Shown piece after piece: positions 7,284-16,063 of a stretch of 64,000 nucleotides of DNA. Each line of letters begins with the position of its first letter. Positions within the stretch are counted from its first letter, which is position 1. The stretch is from a bacterium. Its GTDB lineage: Bacteria > Pseudomonadota > Gammaproteobacteria > GCA-002705445 > GCA-002716945. The notes under the pieces are model-generated. The model saw only the letters and a list, made by a program, of their open reading frames with translations, did not search any database and was not told the DNA's origin. The stretch covers positions 1 to 64,000 of the forward strand of contig JAPOHH010000005.1 of assembly GCA_029979505.1 (NCBI GenBank). Reading direction: 5' to 3'. Made by a program: the position numbers and the translations under genes.

Positions 7284-8740
7284 TCTTTTTCTCTAAGTTT
7301 CTCTAATGCTCTAATTATAGCTTTGCCTTTATTAATTGTTTCATCCCACTCTAGTTCAGGTATAGAATCGTAAACAATACCTGCTCCACACTGGATATGT
7401 AGTTTATCAGATTTGATTACGCATGTTCTTATAGCTATAGCAGTATCCATATTACCATTCCAACCTAAATATCCAATTGCTCCAGCATATATTCCTCTTT
7501 TTATATTCTCAAGCTCAAAAATAATTTGTAGTGCTCGGATTTTTGGCGCACCCGACACGGTTCCTGCAGGAAATGTTGCTCTTAGTACATCAAACATTGT
7601 AAGATTTGGATTGATTTTACCCTCTACATTAGAAACCATATGCATAACATGAGAGTATTTTTCTATAATCATCTTATCTGTAATTTTTATTGATCCAGCT
7701 TTACATATCCTTCCAATGTCGTTTCTTCCTAAATCAATTAGCATCAAATGTTCAGCCAGCTCTTTTTTATCATCTAATAAATCAATTTCATAATTATCAT
7801 CCTGTTGCTTGTTAATTCCTCTTGGACGTGTTCCAGCAATGGGTCTAACAGTAACATTGTCATTTTCTAACCTTGCAAGTATTTCTGGAGAAGATCCAAC
7901 CACAGTATAATCTCCCATATTTAGATAATACATATAGGGTGATGGGTTTATTTTTCTGAGTTCTTTATAAAACTCAATCGGCTCCTCTTTAAAATCTATA
8001 GTTATTCTTTGTGAGAGAACGACCTGCATTACATCGCCATTATTTATATAATTTTTAATTTTATCTACAGCAGACATAAAATCTTTTTTTTCAAAGTCAT
8101 ACTGTATATCCATACTATATCGATTTTTATTTGTTACCTTCTTATTCAGTTTTTTGTTTAACTTCAATGAGTACTCATCGATTTTCTTGATACTGTATTC
8201 GTAATCTTCTTTTGTATTATTTGAAAAAACTACAATAAAAACCTTACTATTTACTTTGTCAAATACGATAAAATCTTTACATATTATCAAAGATATATCT
8301 GGAGCATTAATGTCATTCTCTTGCGCACTCTTTATAACCTTATCTTCAAAATAACATATTGATTCAAAAGAGAAGTGTCCTACTAACCCGCCACAAAATG
8401 ATGGAAGATTATGAGGAATAAAAACTTTATATGAAGAGAAGTGCTCCTCTATCCACCCAAAAGGATTTGAGTTTGTATGTTCTCTCTCCAATAGAAAGTT
8501 ACGATACTGCTTTATATTGTTACCATAAACATTAATATAATCTCCGGATGAACATCCAATTATTGTATACCGACTCCAATTTTTATCACCTTCAAGTGAC
8601 TCAAAAAAAAATGATTTCGTCTCATCAAAATGTTGGCTATAAACATTAATAGCGTCATATTCATTTGAATCTATTTCTTTGATGATAGGTATGAGTGTGA
8701 AGCCGTCTTTAACCTTTTTTAAAAAATCTGAAAATTCCAT
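7280..8740 (-). CDS. trpE: Anthranilate synthase component I
   Basis: Converts chorismate plus ammonia to anthranilate, the committed step of tryptophan synthesis. There are 486 residues. The N-terminal regulatory part includes the FFFESLEG segment, related to the LLES motif where tryptophan binds. The C-terminal chorismate-binding domain has QRITIDF, SPEILAR, IAGTRPRG and GAGIVYDS. It starts 9 bases after rpe, so there is no room for a leader-peptide attenuator directly upstream. Confidence 0.97.
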   Translation of the reverse strand: MEFSDFLKKVKDGFTLIPIIKEIDSNEYDAINVYSQHFDETKSFFFESLEGDKNWSRYTIIGCSSGDYINVYGNNIKQYRNFLLEREHTNSNPFGWIEEHFSSYKVFIPHNLPSFCGGLVGHFSFESICYFEDKVIKSAQENDINAPDISLIICKDFIVFDKVNSKVFIVVFSNNTKEDYEYSIKKIDEYSLKLNKKLNKKVTNKNRYSMDIQYDFEKKDFMSAVDKIKNYINNGDVMQVVLSQRITIDFKEEPIEFYKELRKINPSPYMYYLNMGDYTVVGSSPEILARLENDNVTVRPIAGTRPRGINKQQDDNYEIDLLDDKKELAEHLMLIDLGRNDIGRICKAGSIKITDKMIIEKYSHVMHMVSNVEGKINPNLTMFDVLRATFPAGTVSGAPKIRALQIIFELENIKRGIYAGAIGYLGWNGNMDTAIAIRTCVIKSDKLHIQCGAGIVYDSIPELEWDETINKGKAIIRALEKLREKE

Positions 8741-8749
8741 TTACCTTGA

Positions 8750-9418
8750 TTAAGATTGAGAAATAAGTTTTCTCATTTGAGAAATAGTTTTTTTGTAATC
8801 TTCTGATTTAAATATTGCAGATCCAGCTACAAAAGTATCTGCACCACACTCAGCTACTTTTGCTATATTATTCAGATTTATACCACCGTCAACTTCTAAT
8901 CGTATGTTAGGATTAACAGCATCAATTAATTCTCTCACCTCTATAATTTTTTCATAGGTTGAATCAATAAATTTCTGGCCAGCAAAACCAGGATTCACAG
9001 ACATAAGCAAAACCATATCTATTTGCTCAAGACAATATTCAAGTACAGACACACTTGTTGCTGGATTAAGAACAACCCCTGGCATACATCCTTGGTCTTT
9101 AATTAGCTTGATTGTTCTGTCGACATGTCTTGTTGCCTCTGGATGAAAAGTAATATAATTTGCTCCGGCTTTAGCAAACTGAGGGATAATTTCATCTACA
9201 GGACTTACCATCAAGTGTACATCAATAGTTGACTTTATTCCGTACGCTCGAAGAGCATCGCAAACTAATGGACCAATAGTCAAATTAGGAACATAGTGAT
9301 TGTCCATTACATCAAAATGAATGAAATCAGCTCCTGCTTCAACGACATCAGATACATCTTTTCCTAGATTTGCAAAATCTGCAGATAAAATTGATGGGGC
9401 TATTATATAATCTTTCAT
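8750..9418 (-). CDS. rpe: Ribulose-phosphate 3-epimerase
   Basis: Interconverts ribulose-5-phosphate and xylulose-5-phosphate in the pentose phosphate pathway. It is a TIM barrel of 222 residues. Metal and acid/base motifs are visible: [38 protein letters not shown] and EVDGGI. It is first gene of the rpe-trpEGDC-VOC-speD operon. The operon promoter should lie in the 111-base gap to the divergent pseudoazurin gene. Confidence 0.98.
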   Translation of the reverse strand: MKDYIIAPSILSADFANLGKDVSDVVEAGADFIHFDVMDNHYVPNLTIGPLVCDALRAYGIKSTIDVHLMVSPVDEIIPQFAKAGANYITFHPEATRHVDRTIKLIKDQGCMPGVVLNPATSVSVLEYCLEQIDMVLLMSVNPGFAGQKFIDSTYEKIIEVRELIDAVNPNIRLEVDGGINLNNIAKVAECGADTFVAGSAIFKSEDYKKTISQMRKLISQS

Positions 9419-9454
9419 TTAATATCGGTGGTTGAAGTCAGTATAAGTCATTCA

Positions 9455-9524
9455 TTGGCTTAATTAAAATTATTTTTTTATGATAAAATATGCTTACAAA
9501 ATTAATATGGAACTTTATAAGGAG
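9455..9524 (+). promoter_or_regulatory. Promoter and strong ribosome site of the pseudoazurin gene
   Basis: TTGGCT (9455-9460) and TATGAT (9479-9484) form a plausible sigma-70 promoter with an 18-base spacer. AAGGAG at 9519-9524 is a near-consensus Shine-Dalgarno site 5 bases before the ATG. Most starts in this window lack so good a site, which suggests high expression of the copper protein. Confidence 0.5.
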
Positions 9525-9529
9525 AAATC

Positions 9530-9982
9530 ATGGAAATAACAAGAAAGTTACTTATGCTTGTAATATTTATTATAAGTATTCCAGTTAATGCAGCAGATCA
9601 TACAATAGAAATGCTTAGTTCATCAAATGGTCAAATGATGGTTTTTAAGCCTGCTGTTCTTAAAATTAATCCGGGAGATACAGTTACATGGAAGGCAACA
9701 AATCCTGGTCACAATACTGCATCTATTGAACAAATGAGTGCAGACCCAGCTCTTAAATGGAATGGTAAAATCAACGAAGAGCTTAAGATTACCTTTACCA
9801 AAGAAGGTGTATATGGTTATAAATGTACTCCTCACTATATCCTTGGTATGGTAGGCGTTATATCAGTTGGAAAAAACTTAGACAATCTATCCGCTTCTAC
9901 AGATTTTGCAATTGCTGAAGAGAAAAAGTTTGCAACAAACAAAGATAGATTTTCAAATTATATGAATGAGCTTAAAAATTAA
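9530..9982 (+). CDS. Pseudoazurin (periplasmic type I blue copper protein)
   Basis: A soluble one-electron carrier of the periplasm. Residues 1 to about 22 form a Sec signal peptide ending NAADH. Copper ligands H61, C99, H102 and M107 have exactly the spacing of classical pseudoazurin (38, 3 and 5). Surrounding motifs PGHN, KCTPH and LGMVGV also match. A charged extension of about 35 residues follows the cupredoxin core. In denitrifiers pseudoazurin feeds nitrite reductase; in other bacteria it can donate to terminal oxidases, and no partner is in the window. Its stop overlaps the purC ATG by one base. Confidence 0.93.
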   Translation: MEITRKLLMLVIFIISIPVNAADHTIEMLSSSNGQMMVFKPAVLKINPGDTVTWKATNPGHNTASIEQMSADPALKWNGKINEELKITFTKEGVYGYKCTPHYILGMVGVISVGKNLDNLSASTDFAIAEEKKFATNKDRFSNYMNELKN

Positions 9983-10839
9983 TGGTTCAAAATGAAAACT
10001 TCTTCCTGGAGAATAAACCTTTATTCTCCGGGAAAATCAGGGAAATATTCAACTACTCTGAAGATAAACTAATCATTAAAACATCAGATAAAATATCTGC
10101 TTTTGATTTTGTGTTCGATGATGAAATTCCATCTAAAGGAAAGTTACTTACTAAAATAGCAAAGTTTTGGTTTGATAAGACCAAACATATAATTAAAAAC
10201 CATATTCTAGATGACTCGATGCTTACTAGTGTTAATCCTGAAATATCAGAGTCTTGTCTTGTTGTAAAAAAATGTAAGCCAATAAGAATAGAGGCAATAG
10301 TCAGAGGATACATATCTGGATCTGCATACAATCAGTATGTTAAGGACGGCATGGTCTCTAATATTAAAATGGAAGATGGTCTTAAACTTAATGATAAGCT
10401 TGAAACTCCAATATTTACTCCTTCAACAAAAGCAGAAGTTGGTGAAAAAGATGAAAATATTACATTTGATGAAATGATGAATATAATTGGTGAAGAAAAA
10501 GCAAGTTATATAAAAAATAAGAGTGTTGAACTGTATAAATTTGCACATGAATATGCGCTAAGAAAAGGATTATGTCTCATAGATACAAAATTTGAATTTG
10601 GTTGTGATAATAATGGTGATGTCATTTTAATTGATGAAATATTTACACCTGACTGTTCAAGATACTGCTTAGCAAAAGATATTAGTAATCAAGACGTAGA
10701 ATTCTTTGATAAACAATTTTTCAGAAATTATTTAAAAGAAATTAAATGGAATGAAACTCAAATAACTATTCCAGAAAAAATAAAAAATATTATTATATCT
10801 CGGTATGAAAAAGTTTACCTAATGCTAATCGATGAGTAA
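9982..10839 (+). CDS. purC: SAICAR synthetase
   Basis: Phosphoribosylaminoimidazole-succinocarboxamide synthase couples CAIR to aspartate with ATP in purine synthesis. At 285 residues it belongs to the longer class rather than the roughly 237-residue E. coli class. Motifs include SGKIREIF, TSDKISAFDF, EAIVRGYISGSA and DTKFEFG. The ATG overlaps the pseudoazurin TAA (TAATG) and its end overlaps bioD by 8 bases. It is therefore coupled to an unrelated periplasmic protein and to biotin synthesis. Confidence 0.96.
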   Translation: MVQNENFFLENKPLFSGKIREIFNYSEDKLIIKTSDKISAFDFVFDDEIPSKGKLLTKIAKFWFDKTKHIIKNHILDDSMLTSVNPEISESCLVVKKCKPIRIEAIVRGYISGSAYNQYVKDGMVSNIKMEDGLKLNDKLETPIFTPSTKAEVGEKDENITFDEMMNIIGEEKASYIKNKSVELYKFAHEYALRKGLCLIDTKFEFGCDNNGDVILIDEIFTPDCSRYCLAKDISNQDVEFFDKQFFRNYLKEIKWNETQITIPEKIKNIIISRYEKVYLMLIDE

Positions 10840-11479
10840 GTATATTTTCATAACAGGTACAAACACAGATGTAGGCAAGACGTATATTGGAACAAAGTTA
10901 ATAAAAATATTACATAAGAAGCATGGATTTTTAGCGTTTAAACCTATTGAAACTGGGTGTAAAAAAATCAAAAAAATGCTTATACCTGCAGATTCAACAA
11001 TTTATCATGACGTATTAAAAAATTATCAAACTTTAGAAGAACTAAACCCATATAGATTTATACCTCCTGTATCTCCTTGTTTAGCTATTAGAGATGCAAA
11101 CAAAAAAATTTATATGAAAGATTACTTAAAAAAACTAAAATCGCTACGCTATGATTCACCAGTTTTGATAGAAGGAGCAGGTGGAGCTTTTTCGCCATTA
11201 GCTTTAGATGGTTTAAATATTGATTTCATGAAAATAGTAAGATCAATAAATATTTTAGTCATTAAAGATGAGTTGGGATGTATCAGCTCAGCGATATCAA
11301 ATATTTTAGCATTCGAAAAATATAAGGTGCGTTTAGATTTATTAGTTTTGAACACAAAAAACAAAAATAAAATGGATAACCTAAATGAAATTAAGAAGTT
11401 TACTAAAATTCCAATAGTAAATTACACAAATACCACTTCAATCACAATGATTGAGAGCATAATTAGTAAACTATTATAG
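10832..11479 (+). CDS. bioD: Dethiobiotin synthetase
   Basis: Forms the ureido ring of dethiobiotin from DAPA, CO2 and ATP. There are 215 residues. The P-loop ITGTNTDVGKT is at the N-terminus, KPIETGC follows, and IEGAGGAFSPL is the third ATP/substrate motif. It is separated from bioB and bioF, which lie about 30 kb away. It is the last gene of a pseudoazurin-purC-bioD run and overlaps the convergent aldolase gene by 6 bases. Confidence 0.94.
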   Translation: MSKYIFITGTNTDVGKTYIGTKLIKILHKKHGFLAFKPIETGCKKIKKMLIPADSTIYHDVLKNYQTLEELNPYRFIPPVSPCLAIRDANKKIYMKDYLKKLKSLRYDSPVLIEGAGGAFSPLALDGLNIDFMKIVRSINILVIKDELGCISSAISNILAFEKYKVRLDLLVLNTKNKNKMDNLNEIKKFTKIPIVNYTNTTSITMIESIISKLL

Positions 11480-12487
11480 ATCTCCTACAGATGACATAGA
11501 ACATCGACTGGCTCTTTCAATCAATATGCTCTGTGATTTGTTTAAATTTTCATCTTTTCCCAACCATGCAGACAATGCAGCAGCTTGAATGGCTCTAGCA
11601 TATGAAAATGTTACTCTCCAAGGAAGTTCATTGTTTTTATTCATGATATTAAGATGTTCTTCTGCTTCAGTGTCAGATTGGCCACCTGATAAAAATGCTA
11701 TTCCAGATGTATTATTTGGGACACATTCTTTTAGACAATCAATTGTCATCTTTGCAACTTGCTCTTTATTAGCTCTAGAAGAATTATCCTCTCCAGAAAT
11801 CACCATACTAGGCTTAAGAACAGTACCTGGCAGGTAAACATTCAACATGTCTAAATTTCTAAAAAGTGAATCAAGAGTTAATCTTGTTACCTTATCACAA
11901 TCTTCAATAGAATGCGGACCATTGATAAGTACTTCGGGCTCAACAATCGGGACAAGGTTATTCTCTTGACATAAAGATGCATATCTTGCTAGTGCATTCA
12001 TATTTGATTCTATACAACCATTTGTCGGTATGTCTTTACCTATAGTTATTACAGCTCTCCACTTACAAAACTTTGCGCCATCATCATAATACTTTGCAAG
12101 TCTCTCTCTAAGTCCGTCTAATCCCTCTGTAATTTTTTCATTAGGATGGCATGATAAATCTTTTGCCCCTTTATCAACTTTAATCCCTGGAAGAATACCT
12201 ATGGAGTTTAAATAGTCTCTAAAAAGAGTTCCGTCATTCATCTTCTGATTAAATGTTTCTTCAAATAATATTGCTCCGCTTATGTATTTCGAAAGATCAG
12301 GCGATGTAACAATCAATTCTCTGTATCTTCTTCTATTAGTTTCATTATTCTCAACATTGATGGATGCAAGACGTTTAGCAATAGTTGGACTACTCTCATC
12401 CATGGCAAGTATACCTTTAGGACGAGCCATCATTTTTTTTGCTGTTTCTTGTAAAATATTCTTATCCACACTTTCTCTCCTATTCAT
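11474..12487 (-). CDS. Fructose-bisphosphate aldolase, class I (eukaryote-like)
   Basis: Cleaves fructose-1,6-bisphosphate reversibly through a lysine Schiff base. The catalytic lysine is K225 in GTVLKPSMV. Other class I residues are the GILAMDES N-terminal motif, K142 in KFCKWRAV, and E183/E185 in VEPEVL. There are 337 residues. It takes the place at the end of the tkt-gapA-pgk-pyk cluster where many gammaproteobacteria have a zinc-dependent class II aldolase, so the enzyme class has been exchanged. It overlaps pyk by 8 bases and convergent bioD by 6. Confidence 0.95.
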   Translation of the reverse strand: MNRRESVDKNILQETAKKMMARPKGILAMDESSPTIAKRLASINVENNETNRRRYRELIVTSPDLSKYISGAILFEETFNQKMNDGTLFRDYLNSIGILPGIKVDKGAKDLSCHPNEKITEGLDGLRERLAKYYDDGAKFCKWRAVITIGKDIPTNGCIESNMNALARYASLCQENNLVPIVEPEVLINGPHSIEDCDKVTRLTLDSLFRNLDMLNVYLPGTVLKPSMVISGEDNSSRANKEQVAKMTIDCLKECVPNNTSGIAFLSGGQSDTEAEEHLNIMNKNNELPWRVTFSYARAIQAAALSAWLGKDENLNKSQSILIERASRCSMSSVGDL

Positions 12488-13919
12488 TAATCTCTAACAT
12501 ATTACCAACTTCAACAACTTTCATTGCATTTGTTCCACCACTGGTACCTAGTAAATCTCCTTTTGTGATGATTACATAATCACCTTTTCTAACTGTGCCA
12601 ATTTCTTTCATAAGTCCTATAACCTGTAAATTAGCTTGAGCATGATTTTCCTCTAATTTATCAAGTTTTATTGACTGTACACCTTTGTATAAACATATTC
12701 TTCTACTAGTTTTTATATTTTGCGTCATTGCATATATAGGAATATTTGACTGGACTCTAGACATCCACAATGCAGTTGAGCCAGTTTCAGTTAATGCGGC
12801 AATAGCTACGACTTTAGTTAGTTTAGCACTGTAGACCGCTGATAATGCAATCACCTGATCAACAGGCAATGTTTTTGGCACCACTCTATCTACAGATAGA
12901 GGTCGAATATAGGCACCCTCTGATTCAACACATATTCTACTAGCCTCACCAATAACTTCAGATGGATATTTACCGATAGCTGTTTCAGCAGAGAACATTA
13001 TCGCATCTACACCTGAACTGACGGCATTAGCAACATCAAACACTTCTGCACGTGTAGGGACTCTATTAGAAATCATTGATTCCATCATTTGAGTCGCGAC
13101 AATAACTAACTTATCAAATGATATCGCTTTTCTTATCAAAAATTTTTGTGCTGCTGGCAATTGTTCAATGCCTATTTCAACACCTAAATCACCTCTAGCT
13201 ACGAGAAGACCATCAGATTCTTTAGTTATCTTGTCTATATTTTTTAAGGCCTCATTTCTTTCAATCTTTGAAATTATTCGTATATCTTTATTTTTAATTA
13301 TTTTTTTTATCTCTTGAATATCTTTCTCATCTTTAACAAAAGATACAGCTAAATAATCGTATTCATAAGATAGAGATTTTCTTAAATCAGACTTATCTTT
13401 AGCTGTTATCCCTGATAGTGATAGACCTCCTCCTTTTTTATTTAAGCCTTGATAAGGCTTAAGCTTTCCACCACGATCAACTATAGTGTGAATTTTTTTA
13501 GATATTACGCTTTCAACTTTTAATTTAATTAAAGCATCGCTCAATAAAAGTTCATCGCCTTGTTTAACATTTTTATAAAGGTCTTTGAAAGTCACACCAA
13601 CTTTTTTTTGAGTACCATTATCTTGCAAAGATGAATCAATGATAAATTTATCTCCAGTTCTTAACGTAATATATGGTTTTTTTGAAAAACCTTTGATTCT
13701 TACTTTTTGTCCCTGAAGATCAAGCATTACAGCTACTGGCCTTCCTAACTTTTGCTCTTTATTCCTTACTAGCTCAATAATATTTTTAGCTTCTTCAATT
13801 TTTGTATGAGAAAGATTAATCCTGAATACATCTGCTCCTGCAAGCATCATTTTTTCTAATTTTGCTCCATTTGAAGAAGAGGGGCCAAGCGATGCTATTA
13901 TTTTAGTTCTTTTTTTCAT
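12480..13919 (-). CDS. pyk: Pyruvate kinase
   Basis: Transfers phosphate from PEP to ADP, the last step of glycolysis. There are 479 residues. Motifs are RINLSHT near the N-terminus, MLDLQGQKVR, the catalytic-lysine strand ISKIERNEAL, ARGDLGVE and ATQMMESM. A C-terminal domain of about 120 residues usually carries the allosteric site. Many family members have DTKGPE-like text where this protein has DLQGQK. Only a 1-base gap separates it from pgk. Confidence 0.96.
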   Translation of the reverse strand: MKKRTKIIASLGPSSSNGAKLEKMMLAGADVFRINLSHTKIEEAKNIIELVRNKEQKLGRPVAVMLDLQGQKVRIKGFSKKPYITLRTGDKFIIDSSLQDNGTQKKVGVTFKDLYKNVKQGDELLLSDALIKLKVESVISKKIHTIVDRGGKLKPYQGLNKKGGGLSLSGITAKDKSDLRKSLSYEYDYLAVSFVKDEKDIQEIKKIIKNKDIRIISKIERNEALKNIDKITKESDGLLVARGDLGVEIGIEQLPAAQKFLIRKAISFDKLVIVATQMMESMISNRVPTRAEVFDVANAVSSGVDAIMFSAETAIGKYPSEVIGEASRICVESEGAYIRPLSVDRVVPKTLPVDQVIALSAVYSAKLTKVVAIAALTETGSTALWMSRVQSNIPIYAMTQNIKTSRRICLYKGVQSIKLDKLEENHAQANLQVIGLMKEIGTVRKGDYVIITKGDLLGTSGGTNAMKVVEVGNMLEINE

Positions 13920-13920
13920 A

Positions 13921-15051
13921 TTATAAATTCAGCTTATCAAGTATTGGGAGAGATTCTCCCTCCAGGTAAGTTAGAAGCGATCCTCCGCCTGTTGAAAGAC
14001 AACTATATTGGTCTTGTAAATTTAAGTTTTCGATGATAGGTAGTGTATCACCACCTCCTATAATAGAAAAACAATTATGCTTTGCAATAGTCTGTGCTAC
14101 TTCAATAGTTCCGTTGTCGAATGGCTTCTTTTCAACAAAACCAAGGGGGCCATTCCAAAAAACAGATGCTGATTTATTTATAAGTTCTTTTATCTCATTT
14201 AGACTAGTTTCACCAACGTCGTAAATACAATCTTCTTTGTCAATACTTCCAATGTCTATATTTTTTGTTATGTTTTTAGATTCACAAAGTAAATCAGATG
14301 GAATAATTATTCTAGATGCTAGCTCAGAGTTTAATATATTCTCTGCTTCATCAACCAAGTCCTTTTCATATAGTGACTTTCCAATCTCATATCCTTTGGC
14401 TTTTAAAAAAGTATTTAAAATGCCACCCCCTAAAATCATGTAATCACATTTATTTAATAGTTTTTTTATAACAACTAATTTTGTTGAAACCTTTGCACCG
14501 GAAATTATAATTGTCATTGGTCGAGAATCTTCTTTAATAAGTCTATCAATTGTAGAAATCTCATGTTTAATATTCATGCCTGGATAAGTTTTTAGATATT
14601 CACTTACTCCATATGTAGAGCTCTCTTTTCTATGCGCGACCCCAAATGCATCAAAGATAAATACATCTGCTAGGGATGCATATTTTTTTGACAACAATTC
14701 ATCACATGATTTTTCACCAATATTAAATCTTGTATTTTCCAGCAAACAAATTTCATAATTATTAAAGGAAATTTCTTCGTCTAATGTATTAATCAACTGA
14801 ACATCAATTGATAATAACTCTGATAAATAAATTGCTATTGGTTTAAGTGAGTTAGCTTCACTATATTCCCCTTCCTTCGGTCTACCTAGATGAGACATAA
14901 TAATTAATTTATTTTTATTTTTTAAAAGGACTTTGATAGTTTCAAGTGACTGTTTAATTCTAAAATCATTTACTATCTTTCCTTGATTCATTGGAACATT
15001 AAAATCAAATCTAATGAGAACTCTTTGTGAAGATATTGAATCAAGAGTCAC
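13921..15051 (-). CDS. pgk: Phosphoglycerate kinase
   Basis: Makes ATP from 1,3-bisphosphoglycerate. At 376 residues it is slightly shorter than the usual 387-400. The N-domain has RVLIRFDFNVP and MSHLGRPK. The C-domain has the nucleotide-binding segments SGAKVSTK and GGGDTL followed by STGGGSLL. The start codon is GTG (15049-15051), directly beside the gapA stop with no gap, suggesting translational coupling. Confidence 0.97.
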   Translation of the reverse strand: MTLDSISSQRVLIRFDFNVPMNQGKIVNDFRIKQSLETIKVLLKNKNKLIIMSHLGRPKEGEYSEANSLKPIAIYLSELLSIDVQLINTLDEEISFNNYEICLLENTRFNIGEKSCDELLSKKYASLADVFIFDAFGVAHRKESSTYGVSEYLKTYPGMNIKHEISTIDRLIKEDSRPMTIIISGAKVSTKLVVIKKLLNKCDYMILGGGILNTFLKAKGYEIGKSLYEKDLVDEAENILNSELASRIIIPSDLLCESKNITKNIDIGSIDKEDCIYDVGETSLNEIKELINKSASVFWNGPLGFVEKKPFDNGTIEVAQTIAKHNCFSIIGGGDTLPIIENLNLQDQYSCLSTGGGSLLTYLEGESLPILDKLNL

Positions 15052-16059
15052 TTATTTAACCCAATGCATTGTCACATCTAACATTCTGTTCGAAAATCCC
15101 CATTCATTATCATACCAGGCACATATTTTATAAAGTTTATCTTCTGATGCTCTTGTCAGACTCTCGTCAAACACAGATGAATAAGAAGAATGATTAAAAT
15201 CCACAGATACTAATGGCAGATTATTATAACCTACAATATCTTTCATATCAGAATTGGAAGATTCTAATACAAGATTATTTAATTCATCTACAGATGTTGA
15301 TTTACTAGTATTAAAGCATAAGTCAACAACAGAAACATTTGTAGTTGGAACTCGTATTGCAAAACCATCCAGTTTACCGTTCAGTTCAGGCATTACTAAA
15401 CCTACTGCAGCTGCAGCTCCAGTTTTTGTTGGTATCATTGACTGAGTTGCTGAGCGAGCCCGTCTTAAATCGGTATGATATACATCTGTTAAAACCTGGT
15501 CATTCGTATATGCATGAATAGTTGTCATTAACCCATTTGTAATATCTAAATTTTTATGAATATTTTTAATAACAGTTGCAAGACAATTTGTAGTACATGA
15601 TGCATTAGAAATTACCTCATGATTATTTGTCAAGGTATCATGGTTAACGCCATAAACAACAGTATTGTCAACTTCTTTACCTGGTGCAGATATAATAACT
15701 TTCTTAGCGCCTGCTTCTATGTGACCTCCGGCTTTATCTTTTGTTACAAAGATGCCTGTACATTCATAAACAACATCAACTTTAAGTTTTCCCCAAGGAA
15801 GATTCTTAGGGTCTCTTTCAGACGTAACCAAAATTTCATCTGAATTATCTATAATAATCTTATCGTCTTTTACTTCTACAGATGTATTAAACTTTCCATG
15901 GACAGTATCATGCACTAGTAGATGTGCATTTATTTGACTATCGCCAAGATCATTAATAGCAACAATCTGTACATCTCCGTATTTATCATTCTCATATTTG
16001 GCCCTTAGTATGTTTCTTCCTATCCTGCCAAAACCATTTATTGCTACTCTTATAGTCAT
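15052..16059 (-). CDS. gapA: Glyceraldehyde-3-phosphate dehydrogenase
   Basis: Oxidises and phosphorylates glyceraldehyde-3-phosphate with NAD. There are 335 residues. The Rossmann motif [10 protein letters not shown] is at 8-17 and AINDL suggests NAD preference. The catalytic cysteine is C155 in [11 protein letters not shown]. It lies between tkt (4-base gap) and pgk (no gap). Confidence 0.97.
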   Translation of the reverse strand: MTIRVAINGFGRIGRNILRAKYENDKYGDVQIVAINDLGDSQINAHLLVHDTVHGKFNTSVEVKDDKIIIDNSDEILVTSERDPKNLPWGKLKVDVVYECTGIFVTKDKAGGHIEAGAKKVIISAPGKEVDNTVVYGVNHDTLTNNHEVISNASCTTNCLATVIKNIHKNLDITNGLMTTIHAYTNDQVLTDVYHTDLRRARSATQSMIPTKTGAAAAVGLVMPELNGKLDGFAIRVPTTNVSVVDLCFNTSKSTSVDELNNLVLESSNSDMKDIVGYNNLPLVSVDFNHSSYSSVFDESLTRASEDKLYKICAWYDNEWGFSNRMLDVTMHWVK

Positions 16060-16063
16060 TTAA

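Noticed and set aside
8741-8749. Tryptophan attenuator leader before trpE
   Set aside because: Only 9 bases lie between rpe and trpE, with no room for a leader peptide and hairpins. A leader before rpe was not seen either.
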